Below are positions 1 through 8,226 of a stretch of 64,000 nt of DNA, one piece after another; the first letter of the stretch is position 1, and the number at the start of each line of letters is the position of its first letter. Source of the DNA: JAKZVK01 sp965237575 (GTDB taxonomy: Bacteria > Acidobacteriota > Terriglobia > Bryobacterales > UBA6623); the NCBI GenBank assembly GCA_965237575.1, contig CBDEGI010000004.1, forward strand, positions 3,410,001-3,474,000, given 5' to 3'. The position numbers and the translations under genes were made by a program. The notes under the pieces are model-generated. The model saw nothing but the letters and a program-made list of their open reading frames with translations. It ran no database searches and had not been told where the DNA came from.

Positions 1-745
1 CGCACGGGTCGGTCGCCTGGCTTGCCCTCGGCTTGCGTGAACACACAGCCGAGCTTGACCTCCCGCGTGCGGGCGCGCTCGCGGTCCTTTTTGCCGGCTC
101 GTCCCGCCGTCTCGGCCGCCACCATCGGCACCCCGGTGCCGTCCATCTCGATGTAGAGAACCGGAATGTCGGCCCCGGCCACCGCGGGCAGCGGCAGTTG
201 CACCGCCCGTTGGATCTGTTGTTGTTCGCGGGCGGCGAGGTCGGCCCCGATCGCCTCGGCGCCGCGCTCGATGGCTTTGGTGGTAACGTCCAAACCGGCT
301 AACACCCGCAGTTGCTCGCGACTGCTTTCAAACGACGACTCGCTGCCCACCAGCGCCATCATGCAGCGCACGCCGGGAGAGTAGTGCGTGTTGTCGACAT
401 CGAGTTCGCGGTCAAAGGGGAACTGTCCCTGATGGCACGCCGGGCAGAGGTAGTAGGGCCGTTCGATCGCGACCGCGCCGAGCACACTCACCACGGTCTT
501 GGGCCGCCGACCGCGGTGACGGGTGCGACGGCCGCAGCGACAGGATGGCTCAGGCGCGGCGTCGGCGGGCGCCTCCAACAGTTGCTCGAGCAACTTCGCG
601 CCGGCTCGGTGCAGTGCCGCACGGGTGGCCGTCTCCAGCGCTTCCAGGTCCCAGTGCTGCTGCTTGCGCCGGGCGGCGAAGATCAGAGTCAGCAACTGTT
701 CGACTTCTTGGGCGACTTCTTGTTGGATCGCCGCGGCCGTTTTTT
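1..745 (-). CDS. ISKra4 family transposase, N-terminal part (runs off window)
   Basis: DNA transposase of the ISKra4 family; about 240 residues are visible before the left edge. Reading from the A8 run at 747-740, the frame shows a helical N-terminus, a CRCG ... CPAC zinc ribbon, then LYIEMDGTGVPMV, which contains the first acidic residue of the DDE-type site, and AGKKDRERARTREVKLG, a family signature. The frame has no ATG and no ribosome site near its beginning: it is in the -1 frame of the upstream small ORF and opens exactly at a slippery A-AAA-AAA, so it is probably made as a frameshift fusion. The remaining catalytic residues lie outside the window. Confidence 0.82.
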
Positions 746-1117
746 TTCCTGCGGCGTCACAGACGCTGCCGACTCGGACTCTTGCTCAACGGGCCGCAAG
801 CGGCAGATCTTCTCGTTGACTTCGATGAGTTCTCGGCTTAGCTGCTGGAAGCGCCGAAAGGCGGTGATCTCCCGCTGAGTCTTACGGCGAGCCGCCGGGT
901 CGGAGAGGCTCTGGGTGACGGTCTTGCCGCGGGATTTGTAGGTCAACCGCCAGTGCGGGCCATGGCCGGGATGACCGCGCTGACGACAGCGGCAGGTGGG
1001 TTTGCCGCAAGGGCCTTGAGTGGTGGTGACGGAGCCTTGGCGAAAATCACCCAAGGCAAGCATCTGCTGGAAGATCGCGTGGCGACGGTACTCCAAGGCG
1101 GGCAGGGAATCGGGCAT
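689..1117 (-). CDS. DUF6788-like small protein, first ORF of the ISKra4 element
   Basis: A 142-residue protein with a CGKPTCRC cysteine cluster near residue 38, a helical middle and a very lysine/arginine-rich tail ending at residue 142. Such proteins commonly precede ISKra4 transposases (recollected as DUF6788). The ATG at 1117-1115 is preceded by an excellent Shine-Dalgarno AAGGAGGT (1130-1123), and a TATAAT (complement of 1144-1149) lies inside the palindrome just upstream, so this is the translated entry of the element. Its last 19 codons overlap the transposase frame. Its role may be DNA binding or accessory to transposition; that is inference. Confidence 0.75.
   Translation of the reverse strand: MPDSLPALEYRRHAIFQQMLALGDFRQGSVTTTQGPCGKPTCRCRQRGHPGHGPHWRLTYKSRGKTVTQSLSDPAARRKTQREITAFRRFQQLSRELIEVNEKICRLRPVEQESESAASVTPQEKKRPRRSNKKSPKKSNSC
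740..747 (-). promoter_or_regulatory. Putative -1 ribosomal frameshift site (A8 slippery run)
   Basis: On the minus strand eight adenines lie so that the in-frame codons of the small ORF read GAA AAA AAA CGG, giving a perfect A_AAA_AAA heptamer at 746-740. Slipping back one base puts the ribosome into the transposase frame, which has no other start nearby. Known biology: two-ORF IS elements often use such sites. No stimulatory stem-loop was worked out. Confidence 0.6.
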
Positions 1118-1134
1118 GGGACACCTCCTTCTTA

Positions 1135-1159
1135 TCCTAGCGTATTATATACGCTAGGA
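1135..1159. repeat. Perfect inverted repeat at IS end, containing TATAAT
   Basis: Two 10-base arms TCCTAGCGTA / TACGCTAGGA separated by TTATA. Read on the minus strand the loop region gives TATAAT 27 bases before the small IS ORF start, so the palindrome may serve both as transposase recognition sequence and as promoter core. Confidence 0.7.
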
Positions 1160-1228
1160 CACCGCACCCCAGACCGTACCCCAACCACTTGGCACTTTCA
1201 TGTCGCGCACCCGGTCTGTCCGACCCTA

Positions 1229-1258
1229 TCGACAAAAAGGGGGCCGGTCTCTTATAAT
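1229..1258 (+). promoter_or_regulatory. Promoter of erpA
   Basis: TCGACA (1229-1234), an 18-base spacer and a perfect TATAAT (1253-1258) form a good sigma-70-type promoter. Transcription would start near 1265 and leave a leader of about 70 bases before the erpA ATG at 1335. Confidence 0.6.
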
Positions 1259-1334
1259 CGAGGCAGGAGCCTATTGTCGCGACCTGTGCAGCAGCGCCGG
1301 CTGCCGTGGTCGCTTGAAGGGGAGAGACGCCAGG

Positions 1335-1661
1335 ATGATCAGCCTAACGGAAACTGCGGTCAGCAAGATCAGAGAGATCATGTCCCAACAAGAGCCTAAG
1401 CCGCAGGCGCTGCGGATTTCGGTCGTCGGCGGAGGCTGCTCGGGCTTTCAGTACTCGATGGCCTTTGAGAACGACCAGTTGCCGCTCGACAAGTCTTACG
1501 ACTTCGATGGCGACTTGAAGGTCCTCGTCGACCAAGCCAGCATGCTGTACTTGGACAACTGCGAAGTGGATTACGTCGAGACGCTGGAAGGGGCAGGCTT
1601 CAAGTTCGGCAACCCCAACGTGACGTCCACCTGCGGCTGCGGCAGTTCCTTCCAAGCCTAA
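1335..1661 (+). CDS. erpA: Iron-sulfur cluster insertion protein (HesB/IscA/ErpA family)
   Basis: A 108-residue A-type carrier that accepts Fe-S clusters from a scaffold and delivers them to apoproteins in the cytoplasm. The three ligand cysteines are in place: C35 in GGGCSGFQY and C100/C102 in the C-terminal CGCGSSF. Length is normal for the family. I chose the ATG at 1335 (purine-rich GGAGAG about 8 bases upstream) rather than the longer in-frame extension from 1200, because homology begins at MISLTETAV. A scaffold-like gene occurs at 16194-16562 but no cysteine desulfurase or SufBCD gene is in the window. IscA and ErpA cannot be separated with certainty from sequence alone. Confidence 0.92.
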   Translation: MISLTETAVSKIREIMSQQEPKPQALRISVVGGGCSGFQYSMAFENDQLPLDKSYDFDGDLKVLVDQASMLYLDNCEVDYVETLEGAGFKFGNPNVTSTCGCGSSFQA

Positions 1662-1720
1662 GCCGAATCGCAAGGGATCTCGATGCCGCGCCGGGCTTCG
1701 GTCCGCGCGGCATTTCTGTT

Positions 1721-2316
1721 ATGGCGTCCGCAACCGAGTGGGATGAACGCTTCCACCGGGGCGACCATGCCGGTTCTGAGATCGATCCCTTTCTCTCGCA
1801 ATCCAAGAAGTACTGGGCGCTGCTCAATGACGGCGCGGCCACGCCGGCGAGCACCTTCAACGGCAAGCGGGCGCTCGACCTCGCCTGCGGTGCCGGACGG
1901 CACGCGGTCTACCTGGCCCAGGCCGGTTTCTCGGTCGCGGCGGTCGACTTCTCGGCAAAGGCTTGGCGTCCGCGAATCGTCTGGCCGAATCGCGAGCGGT
2001 TTCGATCGAAACGCTTGCTTTGGACCTCGAAGCCGACGGGGTGGACATCGGCGAAGAGGCGTACGATCTGGCCGTTGTTTTCTTCTACCTGCACCGGCCG
2101 CTGTTCCCCGAAATCGCGCGTTGCCTGCGAACGGGCGGGTTGCTGATCTACAAGACCTACAGCGTCGATCAGTTGCGGTATCCGGGGCGTCCGCGTCACC
2201 GCATGCACATGTTGGAGCACAACGAGTTGCTCGAAGTGTTCTCAGAGTTTCGCGTGCTACGCTACGAGGAAGAGTGGGAAGGTAAGGGAACCGCCGCCCT
2301 CGTCGCGCATAAATGA
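1721..2316 (+). pseudogene. Class I SAM-dependent methyltransferase, interrupted by one frameshift
   Basis: The first frame (from ATG 1721) encodes the N-terminus and motif I of a Rossmann methyltransferase (ALDLACGAGRHAVYLAQ, with the acidic end of strand beta2 in AAVDFS). After SAK near 1959 the protein continues in another frame (LASANRLAESRA..., then DLAVVFFYLHRPLFPEIAR and GGLLIYKTY), ending at 2316. Restoring one base at about 1958-1962 gives a continuous 198-residue protein, close to TehB-like methyltransferases. The stop TGA overlaps the nadE ATG (ATGA), so the pair was probably cotranslated. Either a recently inactivated gene or a base-calling deletion; both halves look well conserved, which favours the latter. 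Confidence 0.75.
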
Positions 2317-3962
2317 AGCTCGCCCTGGGGCAGATCAACCCGACGGTCGGTGACCTTCCCGGCAATGTGGACCGCATGGTCAAGGTCGCCCGCCGAGCGG
2401 CCGAGGGCGGAGCCGAACTGGTGGTTTTCCCCGAACTGGCCGTCAGCGGATACCCCCCGCGCGACTTGGTTGAAGTCCCGGCCTACCTGGACCGCAACGA
2501 AGCGGAACTCGAGCGCCTGGCGGGAGCAACCGCCGCGCTGAAAATTGGCGTGATCACGGGTTTCGTGGGCCGTGCCGAGCCCGATGCGCGTCGGCACGCG
2601 ACCAACTGTGCCGCCTATTTGGCTGACGGCAAGGTCGTGGCGACGCAGCGAAAGATGCTGCTGCCCACCTACGACGTTTTCGATGAGTGGCGCTACTTTG
2701 AACCCGCCCATGAGCAGCACGTCTGGCCCATCGGCGGGTGCTCTTTCGGCGTGACGGTTTGCGAGGACGTGTGGAACGACAAGCAGTTCTGGGACCGCCG
2801 TCGATACGAGCGTGATCCCGTCGAGGAATTGGCGAGGCAGGGCGCGGATTGTTTGATCAACATCTCTGCTTCGCCCTACCACATGCACAAGCGCAAGCTC
2901 CGCTTCGAGATGCTCCAAGCCACGGCGCGGCGGCAACGCCTGCCCATCGTGATGGTCAACCAAGTCGGTGGAAACGACCAGCTCGTCTTCGACGGGTCGA
3001 GCCAAGTGGTCGGCTCGGACGGTGAGCTTCGCACTCGGGCCCGATCGTTCGCCGAGGACCTGGTTTTCTACGACACCGAAACCGGGCAGGGCGACGTCCA
3101 TGAGCAGGGGCAAGACGAGCGCGAAGCGGTCTACGAGGCCTTGGTGCTCGGTACGCGGGACTACGTGCGCAAGTGCGGATTCAAGACGGCCCTGGTGGGG
3201 CTGAGCGGCGGCGTGGATTCGTCGGTCACGGTGGCCATTGCCGTCGACGCCCTCGGTGCGGAGAACGTCGTGGGCGTGGGCATGCCGGGGCCCTATTCCT
3301 CGGAAGGCAGCGTCACCGACGCGCGGCACTTGGCCGAGAAGTTGGGCATTCGGTTCGAGCTGATCGGCATCAACGAAACCTATGAGGCGTTCACCAAGAC
3401 GCTGGCCCCGGTCTTCGCCGGTCGGCCTGAGGACACCAGCGAGGAGAACCTGCAAGCCCGTTTGCGGGGAGACACGCTGATGGCGCTGTCGAACAAGTTC
3501 GGCTCGATCGTGCTGACAACGGGGAACAAGAGCGAGTTGGCCGTCGGGTACTGCACGCTCTACGGAGACATGGCGGGCGGACTGGCCGTGATCAGCGACG
3601 TGCCGAAATCGATGGTGTATCAGTTGGGGCGGGTTGCCAATCAACGCCACCCGGGCGCGATTCCCGAGTCGGTGTTCACGAAGCCTCCGTCGGCCGAGTT
3701 GCGTCCCGATCAAAAGGACAGCGATTCGTTGCCGGAGTATAACGTGCTCGAGCCCATTCTGCAGCGCTACGTGGAGAACTATGAGGAGCCGGCCGCGATT
3801 GCCGAGGCGCTCGGCCTGCCGCTGCATTTAGTGCGGGACGTTACGCGCAAAGTGGATCGGAACGAGTACAAGCGGCAACAGGCGGCGCCGGGGTTGCGGG
3901 TGACCTCGAAGGCGTTTGGGATGGGGCGGCGGTTTCCCATTGTGCAGCGGTTCTCGCCATAG
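2313..3962 (+). CDS. nadE: NAD+ synthase, glutamine-hydrolysing
   Basis: Last step of NAD synthesis: amidation of deamido-NAD with ATP, using ammonia released from glutamine. The 549-residue protein has an N-terminal nitrilase/glutaminase domain (about 1-270; E41 in FPELAVSGYP, a lysine near 111 in KMLLPTYD, and the nucleophilic cysteine in VCEDVW near 150) and a C-terminal N-type ATP pyrophosphatase domain with the P-loop SGGVDSS at 298-304 and the TTGNKSE segment. Length is typical of the two-domain bacterial enzyme. The ATG overlaps the stop of the upstream methyltransferase. Confidence 0.96.
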   Translation: MKLALGQINPTVGDLPGNVDRMVKVARRAAEGGAELVVFPELAVSGYPPRDLVEVPAYLDRNEAELERLAGATAALKIGVITGFVGRAEPDARRHATNCAAYLADGKVVATQRKMLLPTYDVFDEWRYFEPAHEQHVWPIGGCSFGVTVCEDVWNDKQFWDRRRYERDPVEELARQGADCLINISASPYHMHKRKLRFEMLQATARRQRLPIVMVNQVGGNDQLVFDGSSQVVGSDGELRTRARSFAEDLVFYDTETGQGDVHEQGQDEREAVYEALVLGTRDYVRKCGFKTALVGLSGGVDSSVTVAIAVDALGAENVVGVGMPGPYSSEGSVTDARHLAEKLGIRFELIGINETYEAFTKTLAPVFAGRPEDTSEENLQARLRGDTLMALSNKFGSIVLTTGNKSELAVGYCTLYGDMAGGLAVISDVPKSMVYQLGRVANQRHPGAIPESVFTKPPSAELRPDQKDSDSLPEYNVLEPILQRYVENYEEPAAIAEALGLPLHLVRDVTRKVDRNEYKRQQAAPGLRVTSKAFGMGRRFPIVQRFSP

Positions 3963-3973
3963 GGGTGACAAAC

Positions 3974-4198
3974 ATGGTCCGCATGCAACTCCGTTTGGAC
4001 GAGAGGGAGTACGAACGCGTCAAGAAGGAAGCCGAGGCGCTCGGTATTTCCATGGCAGAGTTCGTGCGAAGAGCCGTTCGCCAGAGGTTGTCCGCTAGAG
4101 AGAGCAAGCCGTGGATGCGCTACGCGGGCTTTGTCGGGTCGGATGATGCTCGATCGAGGCGGTCGATCGACGATATCGTGTATGGCGGAAAGGACTGA
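3974..4198 (+). CDS. Ribbon-helix-helix (CopG/Arc type) regulator, orphan antitoxin-like
   Basis: A 74-residue protein starting MVRMQLRLDEREYERVKKEA, with the beta strand and two helices of the RHH DNA-binding fold in the first 45 residues and a disordered tail. I prefer ATG 3974, which has AGGGGTGA five bases upstream, over GTG 3965. Proteins like this are usually antitoxins encoded just before a PIN toxin. Here only a 13-codon open frame (4182-4223) follows, overlapping the end of the gene, and no PIN domain is seen before the next gene at 4251. It is therefore either a stand-alone regulator or an antitoxin that lost its toxin. Confidence 0.75.
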   Translation: MVRMQLRLDEREYERVKKEAEALGISMAEFVRRAVRQRLSARESKPWMRYAGFVGSDDARSRRSIDDIVYGGKD

Positions 4199-4250
4199 CT
4201 CCTCGGTCGACAACTCGCTGTAGATCACCCCTCCGGAACGAAAGCGCAAG

Positions 4251-6653
4251 ATGAAACGACTGCTTCACCGGCTCGGCATAGGGGCTTTGTGCATCCTGGG
4301 AGTCCAAGTCGCGGCTTCGCAAGAAGGCGCTTCGAGCAAAGACGTTCCCCGCCGACACGTGGGGCGGCAGGCGGACGGCAGCGTCGTGCTGCCGAACGGG
4401 TGGACCATCACGCCCGCCGGCAAGCAAATTCCCTTGAGCACGCTGCCGATGTCGATGGCGGTCATTCCCGATGAAAAGCACATGCTTGTGCTCAACGGCG
4501 GTTTCTTACCGCCTTCCGTTAGCGTGATCGACCTCGCCGGCGAACGCGAAACGGCGCGCGTACCTGTCGAGGACGGCTGGTTGGGGTTGGCGGTCAGCCC
4601 CAGCGGCGAGAAGGTCTACGTCGGTGGCGGTTCGACCGCGAGCGTGTTCGAGTTTGATTTCCGCGACGGCAAGTTGGTTCCCGGCCGAACGTTTCCGGTC
4701 GTGCCGGCGGAGAAGCGCAGGCCCTCGGACCACATCGGCGATGTGGCGCTCTCCGCGGACGGTCGGTTCCTCTATGCAGCCAACCTGTTCCGAAACTCCG
4801 TCACGGTAATGAACACGTCGACCGGTTTTATCACCGGCGAGTTCAAGACGGGCCGGCGGCCCTACCGTCTGCTCCCCAATTCGGACGGGGAGACGTTGCT
4901 GGTGAGTCACTGGGCCGATTCGACGGTTGGCTTTTACCGGATCTCGGACGGACAGTTGATCGAGAGGATCGGGGTGGGGCCGCATCCGACGGACATGCTG
5001 CTGCGGCCCGGCGCGATCGAAACGCCGGAGGGTCAGCCGCCCATCGTCGCCCGGCTGTTCGTGGCGTGCGCGAATACAAACAGCGTCACCGTGCTGGGCG
5101 TGAGTAAGGGCAACCGATTTCGGCTCCTAGAGGACATCCCTGTTGCCCCAACCGCACGCGCGCCGCTCGGCTCGACGCCGACCGCGCTCGGCCTGAGTGC
5201 GGACGGAAAACTGCTCTATGCAGTTGCTTCGGGGAACAACAGGATCGTGGTTTCCGACGTATCGGGCCCGCGGGCGGAGTTGCTGGGGGCGGTTCCAACG
5301 GGGTGGTACCCGACCGCGGTCCGCGGTCTCCGCGACGGGCGGCTGCTCTACTTGAACGGCAAGGGCAACGGGTCGCACGCGGCCCCGCGCGGTCCCAACC
5401 CGAACCGCCGCGGCGAAGAGCAGCAGTACGTGGCGTCTCTCGAGACGGGCTCGCTAGGGATTCTGCCGCGGCTGAGCGCGCGGTTGTATCAGCGGCTTAC
5501 GCAAAGAGTGATCGCGAATACGCCTTATAGCGACGAGTTGCTCGCGAATGCGTTCCTGCAGAATGTGGGCATCCCGGCCGGCAATCCTGTCCCGGCCCGG
5601 TTGGGCGAGGAGTCGCCGATCCGCCATGTCATCTACGTACTCAAGGAGAACCGGACGTACGACCAGGTGCTCGGGGGGTTGGAAGGGGCGAAGGCTGACC
5701 CTGGCCTTGTGGTCTTCGGCGACGGGGTTACGCCGAACCACCACAAGATCGCGCGCGAGTTTGTGCTGCTCGACAACTTCTACGCGACAGGGTCGGTCAG
5801 CGCCGACGGCCAGAACTGGAGCGCCGGTGCCATGGCCGGCGATTACGTCGAGAAGATGTGGCCCAGCTACTACGGACGCCGGCGGCAGGTGTACGACTTC
5901 GAGGGAGGGGAGCCCACGGCGGTCCCTCCGGCAGGGTACCTCTGGACCAATGCGCTGGGGCGAGGCCTCACGGTTCGCAACTATGGGATGTGGACGGCTC
6001 GTGGGCCTGACGGGGCGGCGACGGTGCTCGACCCGGCGCTCGCCCCTCACACGAATCTCGGGTTTCCGCCGTTTGACCTCAACGTTCCCGACCAGGAGCG
6101 AGTCGATGTGTTCCTACAGGATTTCGAGCGGCTGGAAGCGGCGGGCGCGCTGCCGCGGCTGATGATGGTTCGCCTGCCGGGCGATCACACGGCGGGACGC
6201 GAGCCCGGCAAGAGAACGGCGCGGGCCATGATGGCCGAACACGACCTCGCGCTGGGCAAGCTGGTAGAGGCGGTCAGCCGAAGCAAGTCGTGGAGCCGGA
6301 CAGCGCTGTTCATCATCGAGGACGACGCCCAAGACGGAGCCGACCATGTGGATTCGCACCGTTCCTTAGCGTTTGTCGTCAGTCCCTATGTGAAGCGTGG
6401 TGCGGTCGACAGTACACTCTACACGACCGCCTCGGTGCTGCGGACCATCGGGCTGATTCTCGGGTTACGTCCGATGAGCCAGTTCGACGCCGCGGCCACG
6501 CCGATGGCCAACGCCTTTACGGCGGAGCTGGACCCCAAGCCCTACGACGCGGTCGAGCCGCGGGTGGACCTTCAAGAACTTAATCCGGCCGGAGCGGGCG
6601 GGCGTTCACGGCGGGTTGAGAGCCGATTTCCCCTTTTCTTTTCAAGACCTTAA
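4251..6653 (+). CDS. Secreted beta-propeller plus phosphoesterase (YncE-like / alkaline-phosphatase-superfamily) protein
   Basis: An 800-residue exported protein. Residues 1-24 are a signal peptide ending near AASQEG. Residues about 60-400 contain YVTN/YncE-type propeller blades (VSVIDLAGE, LAVSPSGEKVYVGGG, VALSADGRFLYAANL, ALGLSADGKLLYAVASG). From about residue 455 begins a phosphoesterase domain (HVIYVLKENRTYDQVLGG, NHHKIAREFVLLDNFY, and later FIIEDDAQDGADHVDSHR) like PF04185 phospholipase C/acid phosphatases, whose acidic and histidine residues bind metal. Known members are annotated as bifunctional YncE/alkaline phosphatase proteins; the natural substrate is unknown. It stands alone, with a 12-bp gap before the longest hom frame. 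Confidence 0.85.
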   Translation: MKRLLHRLGIGALCILGVQVAASQEGASSKDVPRRHVGRQADGSVVLPNGWTITPAGKQIPLSTLPMSMAVIPDEKHMLVLNGGFLPPSVSVIDLAGERETARVPVEDGWLGLAVSPSGEKVYVGGGSTASVFEFDFRDGKLVPGRTFPVVPAEKRRPSDHIGDVALSADGRFLYAANLFRNSVTVMNTSTGFITGEFKTGRRPYRLLPNSDGETLLVSHWADSTVGFYRISDGQLIERIGVGPHPTDMLLRPGAIETPEGQPPIVARLFVACANTNSVTVLGVSKGNRFRLLEDIPVAPTARAPLGSTPTALGLSADGKLLYAVASGNNRIVVSDVSGPRAELLGAVPTGWYPTAVRGLRDGRLLYLNGKGNGSHAAPRGPNPNRRGEEQQYVASLETGSLGILPRLSARLYQRLTQRVIANTPYSDELLANAFLQNVGIPAGNPVPARLGEESPIRHVIYVLKENRTYDQVLGGLEGAKADPGLVVFGDGVTPNHHKIAREFVLLDNFYATGSVSADGQNWSAGAMAGDYVEKMWPSYYGRRRQVYDFEGGEPTAVPPAGYLWTNALGRGLTVRNYGMWTARGPDGAATVLDPALAPHTNLGFPPFDLNVPDQERVDVFLQDFERLEAAGALPRLMMVRLPGDHTAGREPGKRTARAMMAEHDLALGKLVEAVSRSKSWSRTALFIIEDDAQDGADHVDSHRSLAFVVSPYVKRGAVDSTLYTTASVLRTIGLILGLRPMSQFDAAATPMANAFTAELDPKPYDAVEPRVDLQELNPAGAGGRSRRVESRFPLFFSRP

Positions 6654-6680
6654 CGCTGATGGGGTTTGCGGGTGATCCCT

Positions 6681-6686
6681 TATAAT
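6681..6686 (+). promoter_or_regulatory. TATAAT -10 element of hom, leaderless arrangement
   Basis: A perfect TATAAT ends six bases before the GTG at 6693. Transcription would begin at or next to the start codon; no Shine-Dalgarno is visible there. No convincing -35 was found. Confidence 0.5.
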
Positions 6687-6692
6687 GGGTTG

Positions 6693-8009
6693 GTGCCACC
6701 TCTCCCTATCGGCATCATCGGCCTCGGGAACGTCGGCGGCGGGACGTTGCGCATCCTCGCCGACAACGCCAAGCTGATCGAGCGCAAGCTCGGTTTCCCC
6801 CTCGACGTCAAAGCAATTTGCTCGCGCTCGGTGTTGGAAAAGCCGCTGGCGGAGGCTGAGTTGTTTCCGGACGCGATTCGCACGCCGAATTGGCGCGAGG
6901 TGGTCGAGAACCCGGAAATCCGTGTCGTGGCCGAACTGGTCGGGGGTACGACGGTCGCCGCGGAGATCGTTGAGGCCGCCATAGGCCGAGGGAAGTCCGT
7001 CGTGACGGCCAACAAGGAGCTGATGGCCGAGCGTGGAGCCGAGATCTGGGATCAGGCGATCGGCCAGGGCATCTGCCTAGCCATGGAAGCGAGCGTCGCC
7101 GGCGGCATCCCGATCCACTCGGTGCTGAGGGAAGGCATCTCCGGTGACCGGGTCGGATCGTTGATGGGCATCCTCAACGGCACCTGCAACTACATCCTCA
7201 CAGAGATGGAGCGGCGCGGCGATTCGCTCGACACGGTGCTTACCGAGGCACAGGAATTGGGCTACGCCGAGGCGGATCCGAGCGCGGATATTGACGGCTA
7301 CGACGCGCGGTCGAAACTGGCGCTGCTGGCTGCGTTGGCCTTCGGCGTACGGGTGACGCCAAGCGACATCTATGTGGAGGGCATTCGCCGTATCCGCGAT
7401 ATCGACTTCGCCTATGCATCGCGGTTAGGCCAAACCGTTCGGCTGATCGCGTCAGCGGACGACGGCCCCGAGGGGTTGCTTCTGTCGGTGAGGCCGGTGC
7501 TGGTGCCGAAGGACACGATCCTTGCTCACGTCCAGGGCTCGTACAACGCCATTTGGGTGCGGGGCATCCACGGGGAAGACACGTTCTACTATGGCCGCGG
7601 GGCCGGAGCAACACCGACCGGCGTTGCCGTCGTGAGCGACCTGATGCGGGTGGCGCGGGAGATTGTGAGTGGAAGCCCCGAGCGAGTCTCGCCTTTCGCC
7701 CACTCGGCGCTCAAGCAGCACGCGCCAGTGTCGATCGAGAGGCAGGTACGGCCGCACTACTTGCGGTTCCGTGTGAGGGACCAGCCCGGGATTATCGCCA
7801 AGCTCGCGTCGATACTGGCCGAGGCGGGAATCAGCCTGGACGCAGTGTTACAGGAGCCGCGGTTTGATAAGGGCGACCTGCCGTTCGTGATTACCGTGGA
7901 GCCGACACCCGAAAAGGCCGTCCGCGAAGCTGTGGCGAAGATGAAGGGCCTCGAATTCCTTGTGGATGACCCGCTGGCGCTGCCGCTCGAAGCGGGGCTG
8001 AGCGAATGA
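6693..8009 (+). CDS. hom: Homoserine dehydrogenase
   Basis: NAD(P)-dependent reduction of aspartate semialdehyde to homoserine, the branch point to threonine and methionine. The 438-residue protein has the Rossmann motif GLGNVGGG near its start, VTANKELMAERG, the catalytic core with GILNGTCNYILTEM and YAEADPSADIDGYDARSKL, and a C-terminal ACT domain (about 350-430: LRFRVRDQPGIIAKLASILAEA) that usually mediates amino-acid feedback. I chose GTG 6693 because homology begins a few residues after it and a perfect TATAAT lies immediately upstream; a longer TTG frame from 6666 would run through that box. No thrB/thrC or aspartokinase is adjacent. Confidence 0.95.
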   Translation: MPPLPIGIIGLGNVGGGTLRILADNAKLIERKLGFPLDVKAICSRSVLEKPLAEAELFPDAIRTPNWREVVENPEIRVVAELVGGTTVAAEIVEAAIGRGKSVVTANKELMAERGAEIWDQAIGQGICLAMEASVAGGIPIHSVLREGISGDRVGSLMGILNGTCNYILTEMERRGDSLDTVLTEAQELGYAEADPSADIDGYDARSKLALLAALAFGVRVTPSDIYVEGIRRIRDIDFAYASRLGQTVRLIASADDGPEGLLLSVRPVLVPKDTILAHVQGSYNAIWVRGIHGEDTFYYGRGAGATPTGVAVVSDLMRVAREIVSGSPERVSPFAHSALKQHAPVSIERQVRPHYLRFRVRDQPGIIAKLASILAEAGISLDAVLQEPRFDKGDLPFVITVEPTPEKAVREAVAKMKGLEFLVDDPLALPLEAGLSE

Positions 8010-8226
8010 GCGTGAGCGGGTGAGGCTGAGCAGGCGAGAGTAAGACGATCGATCGCGACGAGCGGCGCGGCCTGCGGGCCGAAACCAAAGGCTTCGGCGG
8101 GCGGGTCGAGGCAGTCGGCGATGGTTGCTTTCGCAATCTGATTGATAACTAGAGGCAAATTGGTTTTCCCCGCTCTGAAAAAGAACACCAAAACTGTTCC
8201 CCCGCTTGGGCTTTCGGAGTTACAAT
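8010..8226 (+). promoter_or_regulatory. Intergenic region hom-aldolase with TACAAT box
   Basis: About 217 bases with no gene. The only recognisable signal is TACAAT at 8221-8226, placing transcription initiation within a few bases of the aldolase start. No terminator with a T-run was seen after hom. Confidence 0.4.

Larger units (their letters stand above)
1..1160 (-). mobile_element. ISKra4-family insertion sequence, partial (right part)
   Basis: Two minus-strand reading frames lie here: a small upstream protein (689-1117) and a transposase running off the left edge. The transposase carries the zinc-ribbon cysteines and the MDGTGVP segment typical of ISKra4 transposases. A perfect 10-bp inverted repeat with a 5-nt loop (1135-1159) sits just upstream of the first frame and probably belongs to the terminal region. 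The exact outer end cannot be fixed because the other end is outside the window; 1160-1190 is the likely limit. Family call is from recognisable motifs only. Confidence 0.8.

Noticed and set aside
4182..4223. 13-codon frame after the RHH gene as a PIN toxin remnant
   Set aside because: The peptide is too short to show any PIN motif; could be chance.
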